DNA of 64,000 nt from Chondrus crispus (taxonomy: Eukaryota; Rhodophyta; Florideophyceae; Gigartinales; Gigartinaceae): positions 249,654 to 313,653 of the forward strand of contig NW_005178541.1 of NCBI RefSeq assembly GCF_000350225.1. The letters are read 5' to 3'. How positions within the stretch are numbered: the stretch's first letter is position 1; each line of letters begins with the position of its first letter. Made by a program: the position numbers and the translations under genes. Below, piece after piece: positions 43,801 to 55,236 of the stretch. The notes under the pieces were generated by a model, which saw only the letters and a list, made by a program, of their open reading frames with translations, was not told the DNA's origin and ran no database searches.

Positions 43801-45754
43801 ACACTGGGCTGGGACATTAACGCAAATTCCAAAAATCCATTTGGATGAGGACTTCGAAAACCAGCACCATGAACCACTGGCATTTCTTTCGGGGTCCTTC
43901 AAGAAGTCCTCATTCCATTGGTCCACTCCTGAGAAAGAAGCTTTTGCCATCGTGACATCCGTGACTCGACTCGACTACATGCTGTTGCGTCCAGAGGGCT
44001 TCATTTTATTCACAGACCATAAGAACTTGACTTTCATATTCCACCCTGTTATTGTTAACCCTCGAATAGCGAAGCAAACAGTCAACAAAATCGAGCGATG
44101 CAACTTTCCGCTTTCCGGTATACGATCAACCATATATCCGGAGATGACAACTGCTGGGCGGATCTTTTATCTCGATGGGGCGGCCGAATTGGTGGTATAA
44201 TTCATGGGACACTTGGCGCTCTTTTTCAGGCACCAATTGCACCTGACCTCGACCCGGATTTCACGTGGCCAAAGCTAGCAGACATCAAACGCGAGCAGCA
44301 GAAAGACATTTCTGAATGGGGCGAAACACCGCCGTCGACTATCAAGAACGGTCTTTATCGAACCAACAGAAATGCTGTATGGATCCCATCTCGTTCTAAG
44401 GAACTTCAGCTACGAATTTGCATCATTGGACATTGTGGGCGAAGCGGACATCGAGGCGTGGACACCACATATGAAAACATCAAAGCACACTTTTGCTGGA
44501 AAAAGATGAAGACGGATATCACAGCATTTTGCAACACTTGTATGCACTGCCTTGTAACAATTGGCGGCCAACGTACTCCCAGGCCACTTTCACATGCTAT
44601 GAATTCCACTACTCCGAACGAGTTAATTCATTTCGATTATTTGTACCTCGGGGAGAGCAACTCTGGACCTGTATATGTCCTCATCATCAAAGACGATGCA
44701 TCATCCTTCGTGCTTCTAGAAGAAAGCGACGCCGCAGACGCCACAAACACTGTGCGCGCCCTGAGAAAATGGTTTTCTCTTTTTGGGGTCTCTCTCTTCT
44801 GGGTGTCCGACCGCGGATGTCATTTTAAGAATAAGGTTATGGCTGATCTTAATCGAGCCTTACATTCTCACCACCACTTCACAACTCCATATTCTCCTCA
44901 ATCGAATGGGACAGTCGAAACTGTGTGCAAAGAGGTACTTCGTGGATGCAGAGCACTGCTGTCGCAATTTCGCCTCAAGGAAACAGAGTGGCCTGAGGTC
45001 ATTGACATTGTCCAAAGTGTGCTTGCTTAACCACTCTGTCAGGCCATCTCTCGGCAATCGCGCTCCAGTGACAGCAATGACAGGAAGACCAGCAGATAAT
45101 CCCTTGAGCGCTTTAGTACCACCAGTTGTCGAACACGTACATTCCCTGGAACTAGTGAAGGCACAGCGCTTGATGGAGATTGATTCCCTCATGAACGCCG
45201 TTGACGCGATGCACAAAGATGCGTCCGAGAAACGCACTTGGAAGCGTGAGCAAGCAGTGAAGTCTCACAATCGAAAGACTGGCGTACAATAGGTCAACTT
45301 CGATGTTGGGGATTTTGTTCTTGTAGCCAAGCGAGCTTCCAAAGGCGGTGAGAAGCTTCGCGTCAATTGGACAGGGCCCAGGCGCGTGACACGGGCTGCA
45401 TCTGATTCTACTTTTGAGATCCAGAACCTATTAACGAATGCGAAGCATGTTGTGCATGCCTCTCGTTTGAAGCTCTATTCAGATTCTCATTTGAATGTTT
45501 CAGAGCAGCTTTTAGATTCAATCGCTCACAATGAGGCGCACCTGAGTAAGGTTGAACAGCTTCTGGCACTCCGATACAATCCTCAGTCTGAAGTCTATGA
45601 AGTTAATGTGAAATGGCAAGATTTTGACTACGAAGAACCGACATGGGAGCCATTCGCAAATGTGCAGGAAGACGTCCCAGCTATTCTGGAGAACTTTCTA
45701 CAGGATTATTCAGATCAGGACTTGGTCAAGGCTGCTATGGATTCCGGCATTTGA
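40876..45754 (+). pseudogene. Gypsy C gag-pol-chromodomain, several frameshifts
   Basis: Gag starts at ATG 40876 and is broken near 41385 and 41430. A basic Asn/Gly/Ser-rich region and a degenerate zinc knuckle (CLNVSKCKKRHYVKD) follow. The next frame (41827-43278) holds the protease region (PEILIARPVLQAIGF) and the reverse transcriptase fingers and palm (FRFTVDLRPVNSQTIPHTWPMPDLE, GYWQMPLDS). A break near 43200 leads to WLDDLLLH and RNase H (FTDASETHWAG). Another near 44100 leads to integrase (HCGRSGHRGVD..CNTCMHC; D in FDYLYLG, D in VSDRGCHF, E in NGTVETVCKE). A final frame (45386-45754) gives the integrase tail and a chromodomain (YEVNVKWQDFDYEEPTWEPF). Despite young LTRs the coding region carries at least four breaks. 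Confidence 0.9.
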
Positions 45755-45772
45755 CTCTCTTGAAGAGGGGAC

Positions 45773-46000
45773 TGCTATCAATATGATATATTGATAGGTG
45801 ATTCCTGCTGCATCCTTCTGAGTCAAGCTCCGTCGACTTTAGTCTTTGTCAAACTCCCTTATTAGTTCCTGTTATTCTTTACATGTCCCAATTTACCTAC
45901 CGCCCTACATCCCCTATAAGTAATGCCACACTTCATTGCTAGTAAGAAAAAAGACAGAGCACTTCCACCTCTCAACATTTCAACTTACGAGCTGACCACA
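45773..46000 (+). repeat. 3' LTR of gypsy C
   Basis: Two substitutions relative to the 5' copy (CTTCCGAG/CTTCTGAG and CAACCTCC/CAAACTCC). Confidence 0.94.
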
Positions 46001-46565
46001 CACCCTCCTCGATAGCGCGCTCAAACAGCTCCATAGATCGCACCGCGATACGCTCCACTCCTTCGGCACCTTGTTTGAACAAAAGACTGAGGTTCAACAT
46101 TGCATCGAGGTCGTCACCCTTCTCGATAGCGCGCTCATACAGCTCTATAGATCGCACCGCGTTACGCTCTACTCCTTCGGTCCCTTCTGCACGCAAATTT
46201 CCGAGGTTCACCATCGCCCGACAGAATTCGTGCTCTTCGCTTGCGGTCTCGAATGAAAGTTTCGCTTGTCCAGCGTCACGACCCACCCCTCGTGCGCCTC
46301 GCGTGAAAATAATTGCAAGGCGAATCATGGCGTTTGCGCTTGAATTCACATCCTGACTTCCCGCATATTGTCTCTCTCGTACTACAGTAAACCGAGGAGC
46401 TCCCTGTCTGGCAGCACCCAGCACAATCCAAACTCGTTCTCTTGAAAATAACGTCGCGTATTCGCGTATCATGCGTTCCAGTACGAGGTCGCGAGGAAGG
46501 GAGGGCAGAAGCGGAGGGGAGGGCAGAGAAGAAGTGGGGGGAGGGCAGAGGCTGGGCGTAGACAC

Positions 46566-47331
46566 GAGGTAGGGCGGAGGGAAGAAGTGGCGCGGATGGC
46601 GATGGCAGAGGCGTGTAGACAGGACGTGGCGCGGCGAAAAGAGGTGGCACAGAGGGAGCAGAAGTCAGAGGGATGATGGGTTGGAGGAACGGAAGCGGGA
46701 AGATGTTTCAAGGGCGAAAGGCTTAGTTGTTGAGGATTTGTTGCGGAATGTGTAAAAGGAATATGTTTAGCGAGAGGAGAAATAAAAACGTTTCTAGCTA
46801 AGACCCGTGCGAGTTTGAACTCGTTCGAAAGGGAGATGAACATAGACGAGACGAGGTTGGTGAGGAGAGGAAGAACAATAGAAATACAATAGAAATACAA
46901 TAGAAATACAATAGAAATACAATAAAAAGGCAATAGAAAGAAAGCAGAAAGAGAACAGAAAGAAAGTAGGAAGGTCTTGCTGAGGTTTGTCAGCAGGTTT
47001 GGGTTTCTTTGTCGAAGAAAGTAACTAGGTAAGTGCAACCAAGTCCAAACTTCCTTTATTCCGAAGGTCGACCCCCCTCTTTTCCCCTGAGCGGAGGCCC
47101 CCAAGCCAGTCCTTATAAGGAGGTGAAATCTACACTTACAGTTATAATCATGAATAAAAACTAAGGTGTGCGGCCCTACTGTCGCCGAAATTCTCCCCGG
47201 TGACAGCAACCGGCCGCCGCTTCTAGCCGACTTGAATGAATACCTGCACTGTATGATTACGAGCTGGGAGCTCGTTGCAATATTCCCACCTCCGACTAAT
47301 TGACGTCCACGTCAATTTCAACATCGATGTC
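46566..47331. other. Gene-free stretch upstream of the Sel1 gene
   Basis: Purine-rich sequence, a microsatellite (46877-46924) and, on the minus strand, CCTTATAAGG (about 47115). No gene recognised. The low-coordinate end may include remains of the gypsy D 3' LTR. Confidence 0.35.
46877..46924. repeat. 11-bp tandem repeat AATAGAAATAC
   Basis: Four exact copies plus four further bases. Confidence 0.9.
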
Positions 47332-50300
47332 TTAATGAAGATGGGGCAAGAGGTTATGTCGTACGATATATTCGTGAAAAGCTGTCGTCAAGGTGCCATC
47401 AGCATCCAAAAAGTCGCGTGTGGGCTGCCACTGGGCCTCATGCTGAGGCGCCCCTTCCATTAAAGTCAACCACTGATATCCGCGCCCCCGTTTGCGATGG
47501 GAGAGTATGGCGTCCACGACGTACTGCGGGCCGGTAGAACTGGGAACAGGTGCGGGACGGGGGGCAACAGGTTGACTGACATCTGAAGGCTGGGTAAAAA
47601 ATAGGGTAGTGTGGACTACATGGACCACTGGATGAATGCGGACATTCTCAGGAAGTTTGGGGCGGACAGGGTTGGGTCCAATGAGCTCCACAATCTCAAA
47701 CGGACCGAATCGCTTCGCTCCTAATTTTTCAGATAGCTGCGCTCGTGATACAGCGTCACGGAATAGCGTCTTGTGAACCCATACTTTTTCGCCCACTTTG
47801 TAGTTCGCGGGACGGCACTTCCGTGCCATATACGCACTCTGGCGCGCCTTTGCGATGTGGTGCGAGAAACGAGCATCCACGAGCGCCGAGGACAGGCGTT
47901 TCTTAAGATCATTGACACTTTCAATGGAAGTATCCATGCGGAAGAGGTCCACCGGGGACCTGGGATTCCAACCTATATCAACTTCAAATGGCCTGCTTCC
48001 TAGGTCGTCGGAGACAGCTGAATTGTACGCGAACTCCGCAGCAGGAAGCAATGCGTCCCAATCATTTTGGAGGTAGGAGCAATAGCAGCGGAGGTAGTTC
48101 TCTATCATGCGGTTCATAACTTCCGACGCTCCATCCGTCTGCGGGTGATTGCTCGTTACACTTGCGTTCGGATACCGCACAGTTTGATCAGATGCGTCCA
48201 AAACTTCGAGGTAAATTTCGGATCCCGGTCACTCACAATGCTGTCAGGCAACCCGTGATGCTTAAAACCCTCGCTAAAGAAGTTGCCAGCCGTATCTAGG
48301 GCCGTGTCGTTACCTCGTGATGGGATAAAGTGAACTCGACGTGAAAGTCGATCTACGCATGTGGTTATCGCGTCAAACCCCTTTTTTGTTTTCGGCAGGC
48401 TAACAATAAAATCCGTTCCCAACGAACCCCACCGACGCAATGGAACATTCAACGGTGTGGGTACAGTGTACTTCTTACCCAGTGCGCCCCTGTGTTGCTG
48501 GCACTTCAAACATCCCTTGCAATACAGCTTTACATCTCGTGTCTTATTTTTCCAATGATATCCGTCCAGCCGTTAGAGTGTCTTAGAAAATGCTAAGTGG
48601 CCAGAGACCTTGGTGTCGTGGGCCAAGTAGAGTACATCTCGGATGAGGCTTCTGGGTACACAAACCTTCTCCTGATAGAACAGGATGCCATCCTGTTGGC
48701 GAAATAAGGGAATAAGGCGGGTGATCTTGTCACGCTGCACACGCTCTTCTGGAAACTCCCCCCGGAGGGCATTCATGATCGGTCTAAAGGACTGGTCGCG
48801 GCCATACTTCCCACTAAAATCCAGGTCCAGCTTCAACGGGGACGGCTGCATATTGCTCACCGTGACAGCCTCTTGCCGCATTATATGCGGTGCCCCTGAG
48901 AGAACATCTCCCAAAACATGAATACGGCCCGGTTTCAATGTGACCTTTTCGATTCCAAATTGGGAGAGCAAGTCCAGCCACCTCGCTTCCTTTCTGTTCA
49001 TTCTCGGCTTCGTGAAAAAGTGATGCAGTACTTGATTGTCAGTAAATACTTCAAAGTTAGAACCCTCGAGATAGCACCGAAATCGTTTGAGGAAGTATAC
49101 CAGAGCTAACAACTCCCTCTCGTTAGCTGTATAGTCCTCCTCAGCTTTCGACAGCTTTTTCGAAAAGTATGCGATTATGCGATCAACTCCGTTCTCGTCC
49201 ATCTGAGTCAATGTCCCCGCGACCGCACGCTGCGACTAATCCACATGGCGGCGAAAAGGCTTCGCCCAACTGGGTGCAATCAATACTGGAGCGGTTGTGA
49301 TGGCCGTCTTCAAATCTCAAAGGCCTCCTCACATCGACTATCCCACTTGTGTATACCCATCTCCTTCTTGGTGAGTGACGTGAGAGGTGCAGCAATCTGA
49401 AAGAAATCTCGTATGAATCTGAGAAAGAATTGCAGAGGCCCAATAAATCTGCGCAGTTCGGTGAGCGAGGTAGGTCGCGGCCATGTTGCCACGACCTCTA
49501 TTTTCTCCGGGTTAACGCGGATACCTCTCCGTACGACGATCATTCCCAAAAATGTCGTTTCTTCCTTCATAAACGCGCACTTCTTGGGGGAAACATACAG
49601 TTCCTCTGCTTGAAGTCGAGACAACACCGTTTCCAAATGTTTTAAATGCTCCTGCTCGTTCTTGCTGAACACGAGTCCATATACACGACCATAAAAACGT
49701 CAATACAGTCGTAGAAAACGCGGTTCATCAAAGTTTGAAAAGTGGCTGGGCATTACACAGCCCCATAGGCATGACAAGATACTCAAATTGTCCATATTTG
49801 GTATTAAATGCTGTCTTCTCAATGTCCCCCGGGCACATTCTAATCTGGTGAAATCCTGTTTTCAAGTCCAGCTTGGAGAACACACATGATTCGCCCAGCC
49901 TGTCAAACATCTCATCAGAACGAGGCAATGGTGTGTTATTTCGTTTCGTCAAGCGATTCAACGCTCTGTAGTCGACAACAGCGAGCAGGCTCCCCTTGTC
50001 CTTGACACAAAATAGCGAAGCTCCAAAAGGAGATTTGCTCCTTCGTATTTTCCCGTTCTTGAGTAGGTCCACCAAATATTCCTTTACGGCGACGAGTTCG
50101 GCAGGTGAGAGCTGGTACAAGGGACGTAAAGGTGGCCTCACTGTTTCGTCTATTTCAATGGCGTGGTCCACGGCACGCTCAGGGGGCAGTCCAGAAGGCA
50201 GCTTCTCCTTGAAAACAGAATGGTACTTGGCAAGGAGTTTCTTGACCGGTTCCGGGTATCCTTGAGATTCCTTGCTCATTCCTAAGTCTGCCCAGAGACG

Positions 50301-50492
50301 CTCCTTCTCTACAAGTTGATACACTTGGAAATTTTTACGTTTGCGTTTGTTCCGAAAGAGGCGACGGAAACGATTAACTCCCAAATTTGTTATCCGAATG
50401 GGACGCGGGTCCAAGCCGATATACTCCCCTAAGAAACGTTTTAGCGGTAAAGGTTTCTTTCCGACGGAGACCGATGGAATACTGTAGTCCAC
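47332..50492 (-). pseudogene. Chromodomain gypsy pol remnant (gypsy D)
   Basis: Minus-strand pol lacking gag and most of protease. Reverse transcriptase (VVDYRALNRLTKRNNTPLPR, KLDLKTGFHQIRM, FEYLVMPMGLCNA) is broken before the active site. The connection domain (CAFMKEETTFLGMIV), RNase H (ANERELLALVYFLKRFRCYL) and integrase (LGTDFIVSLPKTKKGFD, VSDRDPKFTS, NHPQTDGASEVMNRMI) follow, in several frames. The last ORF ends in a chromodomain (YVVDAILSHRKRGRGYQWL, then WQPTRDFLDADG). No LTR pair was found on either side. The chromodomain and typical RT motifs place it among chromoviruses, a lineage separate from A, B and C. Confidence 0.88.
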
Positions 50493-53400
50493 CTCAGGTG
50501 TCGTGCACTACAGCCACGTGCGGCAGCTGTAGGCGGAGCGACGCGTGTTCGGACGCGTAAGGAAATTCAGGAGACCACCCGGTGGATGACCGGAACCGGG
50601 ATCCGGGCGCGGCTTGCGCGGTAGAAAAGTAGCAAGGTAGTCAGCAATAAAAGGGGGGAGGAATTAAGAGAAAAACAGAGCTAGCAGCACGAAGAGCACA
50701 GTAGTTGACGTAGGTCTCGCGCAGGGTGATCGATGCGCGCGGGGAAGGCAGTTGGGATTCCAGGGGTGTAGATGGCTCGGTCGGTATGGGCGAGCCAGTA
50801 CCGAGTCGAGGCTACAACCTGGAATCCAGAAACCAAGGTAAGAGACCCGAGGCTTCGTGCCTCTTTACTTTTGATTCTCGGGTTGACTATATAGCCCCCC
50901 GTCGCCGTAATGACGAACCTAAATTATACTGTAAATTAGAATAACTAGGAAATAACGGGTGTAGCCCCGAGGGGACCAAGTACAGTCCCCATAGGCCCTA
51001 TGGGTTGCGGAGGGATTACACGTGTCCACGGGGAGGTCCGGTAGAGCGGCAGGGGAGTCCACGGGTACCCGTGGTACACGTGGTGGCGGCGAGCGCGAAT
51101 TTGGCGAGTTGAGGACAGCTGTCCCGGTGCCGAGTACAGTGCATTACACAGGGTATCGACGTGAGGACGGAGCGTTAGGATCGGAATCGATGTGGCCAAC
51201 AGGGCCGGCATGTTGGGAATCAGGGGGTAATCGAGGGATGGAAGGAAGACTTAGAGGGTCGTGGGAAGTGGGAGAAAAACCCACGCCGGGGCGCTTGCGT
51301 TTGGTACCACCACTCGAGTGGCTCGGGGATGAAGGAAACATGGGGCCCGTCTTGCTCTTGCACTTTCACCGATTACCGGAGGCGGCGGTGTAGGGTTATG
51401 AGAGAAACGGAGAGGAGATTATACGATGGCGGAGCGGCGTACAAGAGCGCTCGGAAGGGGGATATGTAGTGCAATACGCACCTGAAAAGGGGGGTGAAAA
51501 GAAAGGAAAATATTTGGTTATGAAAAGTAGTCCGGGTTGGGGGACATACGTGTGAATAACTGCACAGTTTTAAGTTTTAATTATTTTATTTTATTTAGTT
51601 AATTAGTTAGCATTAATTTTGCTGACACTAGATTAGATCTAGGATCAAGCGTCGCGAGCCACTGTAGTGGCTCCGGCGGGGCGATATATACCTTAGCCCT
51701 CTGACCACCAAGTCAGTAAAGGTAACCCGAGTTGCCAGAGTTGAATGTCGCCTTGGTCGAAGTCCGTCTCTACCAAGACGCTCCCTTTTACCTAAGCCTA
51801 CGGCATCCTTTGCGCTCGGGGGTTCCCTTTCTTTTTCCTTTATTTCCCTATTCTTTTCTATCTCTACCTCTATTTTCCCTTAATTGTGTTGGTTCCACTG
51901 GAGTTGGTTGCGACCGGTCCGGTGTAGGTGTTTTAGCCATCGGGCAACACGTTGTGTAGCGCTGCTACTGTTTCAAGTTCCGTCGGAAGGCTGTTGCGAC
52001 GACGCCTCCGTCGAAGGTCTTACTGTATAAGGCAGAGTTGGTACCACCAACCGCGATTGCGATCGCGCTGGTGAGGGTTTTTTTAGCCATCGGGCAACAC
52101 GTCGGTAGTAGCGTTGCTACACTGTTACGATCCCGTCGGGTAGTGCTGAACAAGCCCCCGTCGAAGACCTTGAATTATACCCAAGGTGCTGAAGACGCTC
52201 GTCGAGCATTGGCCTTACAACCCAGCGAATCGCGGTTACATTCTCGTAGACAAGCCCAACCCGCACTCGTCGAGCGCTCAAGTCTTCACAAGTCTCTACC
52301 ACCATTATCCTCCCGGGCCGGGCATCTTTCCTTACCCCCCCCCGTCGGAGTTGAGCTACCGTGGGCCGCAAGCCCACACAAGGGGAAAGGGAGTCTCGAA
52401 CGCTTCGTAGCGCGTGCCATCGGCAGTGGTTGTTGCTGTTGTTGTTTTCTGCTTTTTTGTTTGACCGTCAGACTATGTTCGCGACCCGCCAGGCACATTG
52501 CACTACACCAGCTCCACCTCCGTGCGCACCCCTCAGCGTCCCCCGGGCCTGACGGACCGCAACTCTCTTCACCAGACGCTGAAGGGTGCACGCGTCACGG
52601 ACCGCAAGGACAGACTGTCCGCATTACAGTCTGTCACATGCAGTACTTAGACCCACGAGACGGCGACGACGAGTAAAGAAAGAACCATGAGGATTACGAT
52701 TCATCATTTTAGACCAGCTGCATCTTATATGGAAGGTCCCCTCCAATAAAAAATAGAACTGGAAGGTGGTTCTAACATCTCTATCAGCTCTGGCCTTCCT
52801 TCAAACAAAATGTTCTTCTCTTGCTCACGTTTGCCTCTTTTGTACCGTTCCGTGTGTCCCTCAAGAACCGTGAACGAAAAACGTGTACCATGATGATCTG
52901 CGGTGTGATTTTTTCTTCCTTTACGCACATGCAACCTGCAAAGTAGCGACACGAGTAGTGTCAATCAGAAAGGGGTGTATTTGTCCCAGCGGAAGAAGAG
53001 TAGGAAAAAGTAATAATGCCATTGCAGCATTTTGGGTTTGATTTGTAGACGAAAGACGACAAGAAACGCATCAAGAAATTTATCGCAATCCCTCACATAT
53101 ACACCGCAAAAGGGGGGTCCTCTGCAGGACCGATATAGTGAACGCCTCTTTCTTTCAGCTGGCTGCTTGTGCATATCCGTAGTAAACCAAACGCAGTACC
53201 ACCGCAGTACGTACCGTGTAGTGCCTCCGTAGGATACCCGTAGTACGTGTGGGGTGCAGCAAGGGCACTGTGCTCCCCACACGTGGAATCCGTATTGATA
53301 CTGGGAGTGACCCACAGTGGCATTACGACCCTACTGCGTACATACTACGGTGCACTGCGGGTGCACTGCAAATGAGCCCCCTAGAGGAGCTTCTTTTAAC

Positions 53401-53726
53401 AGATGAAATACCTCATACATCGCCTATATCAGAGGCCATCTGATGGCGCCGTATGGGAATCGTAGACAAGCCAAGTGTTTGCTTTCTACTCGCATGCACT
53501 TAAACTCCACGTTGAGCAATTGTCGACTTACGATTCGTATGTCTATTCACACGTGTCCTCCTTTCAAGCATTTTCACCATTCATCTCATCTACCTCCCCA
53601 CCGCCACCTTGCACCGATCCATTTCATAGTGCGACCAGCCGCCAGCCGACCACGCCTTAATTTTCTCCGCCTCTCCGCCCCGTTCCGTCGTTCTCGCTTT
53701 CTTGACTAACCCCGCCGCAAAACACC
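50493..53726. other. Long gene-poor stretch
   Basis: No conserved gene recognised. Many short frames exist on both strands without motifs. It holds an AT-rich block (51555-51625), an imperfect duplicated segment (51928-52200) and a long run of mixed-composition ORFs (52038-52676) that I cannot support as coding. Confidence 0.4.
51928..52200. repeat. Imperfect tandem duplication, about 147-bp unit
   Basis: TTTTAGCCATCGGGCAACACGT occurs near 51930 and 52080. Similar downstream blocks (CCGTCGG..., CCGTCGAAG.CCTT) follow at matching distance. Translation of both units gives LAIGQHV...PPSK, but with a stop in the first. Confidence 0.65.
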
Positions 53727-54356
53727 ATGGGGGCCGAAAAGCGGCCCGTCCGCTTGTCCAAGGTCCGCGCCATGGCACGCGTAAGCATGCAGCAACAGTC
53801 AGACGAGGAGGAGCTCGAGCATCAGCTTCAACTCGGCAATCGCAAGCGCAATCGTCGACACTCCTCACCCTCGCATGAAAGGGTTTTTACTACAAATAGC
53901 GATATCGATGGCCACTCGCCGCACCGCCGCCACCACTACGATGACGATGACGATGATCCGGATGACGATCACCATGACCCTAAGTCATTTGTCCAATATA
54001 ACACCCTCAGATGCGGGTGCCAGATGAACAGCAAGGCCGTTGCTGATGTAATGGAATCTGAGGGGGGGAAGACTTCAGAAGGGTCGCAAAAACGTCGAGC
54101 GGAAGACGAAGGAGATGAGGTGGCAGTGGACGAGGTTGTAGTTGCGAGCCGTTCGGAGGTTATGGCTCTCGGTAAACTTGTCCTGAATGTCTCGTCCGGA
54201 GTGACTGTAGACTGTTTGGAGAGCTTAATCCTGAGATGCTCCAAGGTGTTGCGTGAAAACAGACGGGGCATGAACCGTGATGAAGATGTGAAACATCTGA
54301 TGCGGACGGCGACGGAGGCACACGAAGACCATAGTTTTGACCTCACACCTCACTGA
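53727..54356 (+). CDS. Uncharacterised acidic/His-rich protein (209 aa)
   Basis: Not recognised. ATG 53727 follows CACC, a good context. The N-terminus is basic. An Asp/His run (HYDDDDDDPDDDHHD) lies at about 70-84, then a Glu/Lys segment (SQKRRAEDEGDE) and a helical, hydrophobic C-terminal third (GKLVLNVSSGVTVDCLESL). No membrane segment or signal peptide. The charged middle suggests a nuclear or nucleic-acid-associated protein. It may belong with the CACTA element downstream, but nothing proves that. Confidence 0.45.
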   Translation: MGAEKRPVRLSKVRAMARVSMQQQSDEEELEHQLQLGNRKRNRRHSSPSHERVFTTNSDIDGHSPHRRHHYDDDDDDPDDDHHDPKSFVQYNTLRCGCQMNSKAVADVMESEGGKTSEGSQKRRAEDEGDEVAVDEVVVASRSEVMALGKLVLNVSSGVTVDCLESLILRCSKVLRENRRGMNRDEDVKHLMRTATEAHEDHSFDLTPH

Positions 54357-54435
54357 ATTTCGATAAGTACCAGTCAGTGTACTGCCATGAGGAGCAGCAG
54401 TCCGTAGAACAACAGGAAACGCGACATTCTCATCC

Positions 54436-55161
54436 ATGCCAACCGACCTCAGAGAAGCTCTTGCAAAAGCGTCTCCCCCCTCACCTCTGTTGCGAATTCA
54501 CTCTGCCTCGAAAGACATTGCGCGGTTCTCTCAACCGAATTCGTTCCTCTCCATACAGAAAGGCGTTTCTCGGCATATGGTTTGTAAGAGTAACTCCGAG
54601 CTCTCTTACACATCGACGAAAGTTGAGCTCCAGTCTGTATCACTTCGACAGACGGAGAATTCAGCACCTCTTTCTCCACGCCATACTGCCGACCAAGACA
54701 TGACAGGACCTCAGGTTGATTGTTCTTTCTGTTTGCGCTAGGACATTATCCATCGTGATCAGTCTGTCGCGCTTATCATGAAACCATTTTCAGAGTGGGA
54801 CGATTTTCACTCAAGCAAGAGTTGGGGAGTACTTCGTATTGCTGACTGTACCCAGGATGAAGCTTTTGGAAATCCCGAAAGAAGAAAGCAAGCAATTTTT
54901 GACGCATATGTTGACTTCAACGAAACGCTTGATGATTTTAAAGACGCGTCCATGCGCCGGTTGATTGTCTTCACTTCTGCAGATGCCAATCATGAGGACT
55001 CTGCTTTTGTGCTAGACGATCCCAAGTCTCCTGCAGAGAATGTCAAACCAGCGACGCCTCTGAATTTCAGCGTAGGCTATGTCTTACAGCCCAACTCCAT
55101 GGTCATCACACTCAGCAGGTTACCGATCCTTGTACTCCCATTGCTCCTTGCTGTTCCATAA
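54436..55161 (+). pseudogene. Uncharacterised ORF pair in one frame, split by a stop
   Basis: Two frames (54436-54741 and 54778-55161) lie in the same register with a single TAG at 54739-54741 between them. The second part (SSKSWGVLRIADCTQDEAF, then FNETLDDFKDASMRRLIVF) reads like a globular protein, with a faint resemblance to the N-terminal region of TRAPP II Trs120/TRAPPC9 proteins that I would not rely on. It ends in a hydrophobic run (PILVLPLLLAVP). Confidence 0.3.
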
Positions 55162-55236
55162 TTTCCTCCCGCCTCCGCATGCCATCCATGTCTTCTTCCT
55201 CGACACTCCATGCCGTGCGTTCAAGTATGACAGATC

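Larger units (their letters stand above)
40617..46000 (+). mobile_element. Ty3/gypsy element C with chromodomain, inside the Sel1 gene
   Basis: 228-bp LTRs (40617-40844 and 45773-46000) differ at two visible bases, flanked by perfect CACCC duplications (40612-40616 and 46001-46005). A purine tract TGAAGAGGGGAC precedes the 3' LTR. It belongs to a different lineage from A and B and resembles oomycete-type gypsy pol (WLDDLLLH, LQQFVCAANWM). It carries a C-terminal chromodomain. Confidence 0.94.
39585..46565 (-). pseudogene. Sel1-repeat protein gene split by two insertions
   Basis: Sel1-like repeats are TPR-related helical pairs that scaffold protein complexes. Three segments on the minus strand (46565-46001, 40611-40453, 39967-39585) each encode such units, with the recurring core GAEGVERxAVRSxELYERAIEKGD. 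Omitting gypsy C and the MITE with one copy of each target duplication leaves 1107 bases (368 codons plus stop), and both junctions read on in frame (AIEEGDDVDAKVNL; LGLLLQLGAEGVE). I therefore infer one recently intact gene, now disrupted. About seven repeats are present. The N-terminus to residue 90 has no motif. The start could also be the internal ATG in the segment MIREYATLF. Confidence 0.85.

Noticed and set aside
50500-51500. 5' LTR of gypsy D
   Set aside because: I looked for sequence matching the region below 47331 in the right orientation and found none.
52038-52676. 212-codon plus-strand gene
   Set aside because: Low-complexity mixed sequence through the tandem duplication, with equally long frames on the other strand and no motif.
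53032-53443. Small ORFs on both strands
   Set aside because: No motif, overlapping each other and short.
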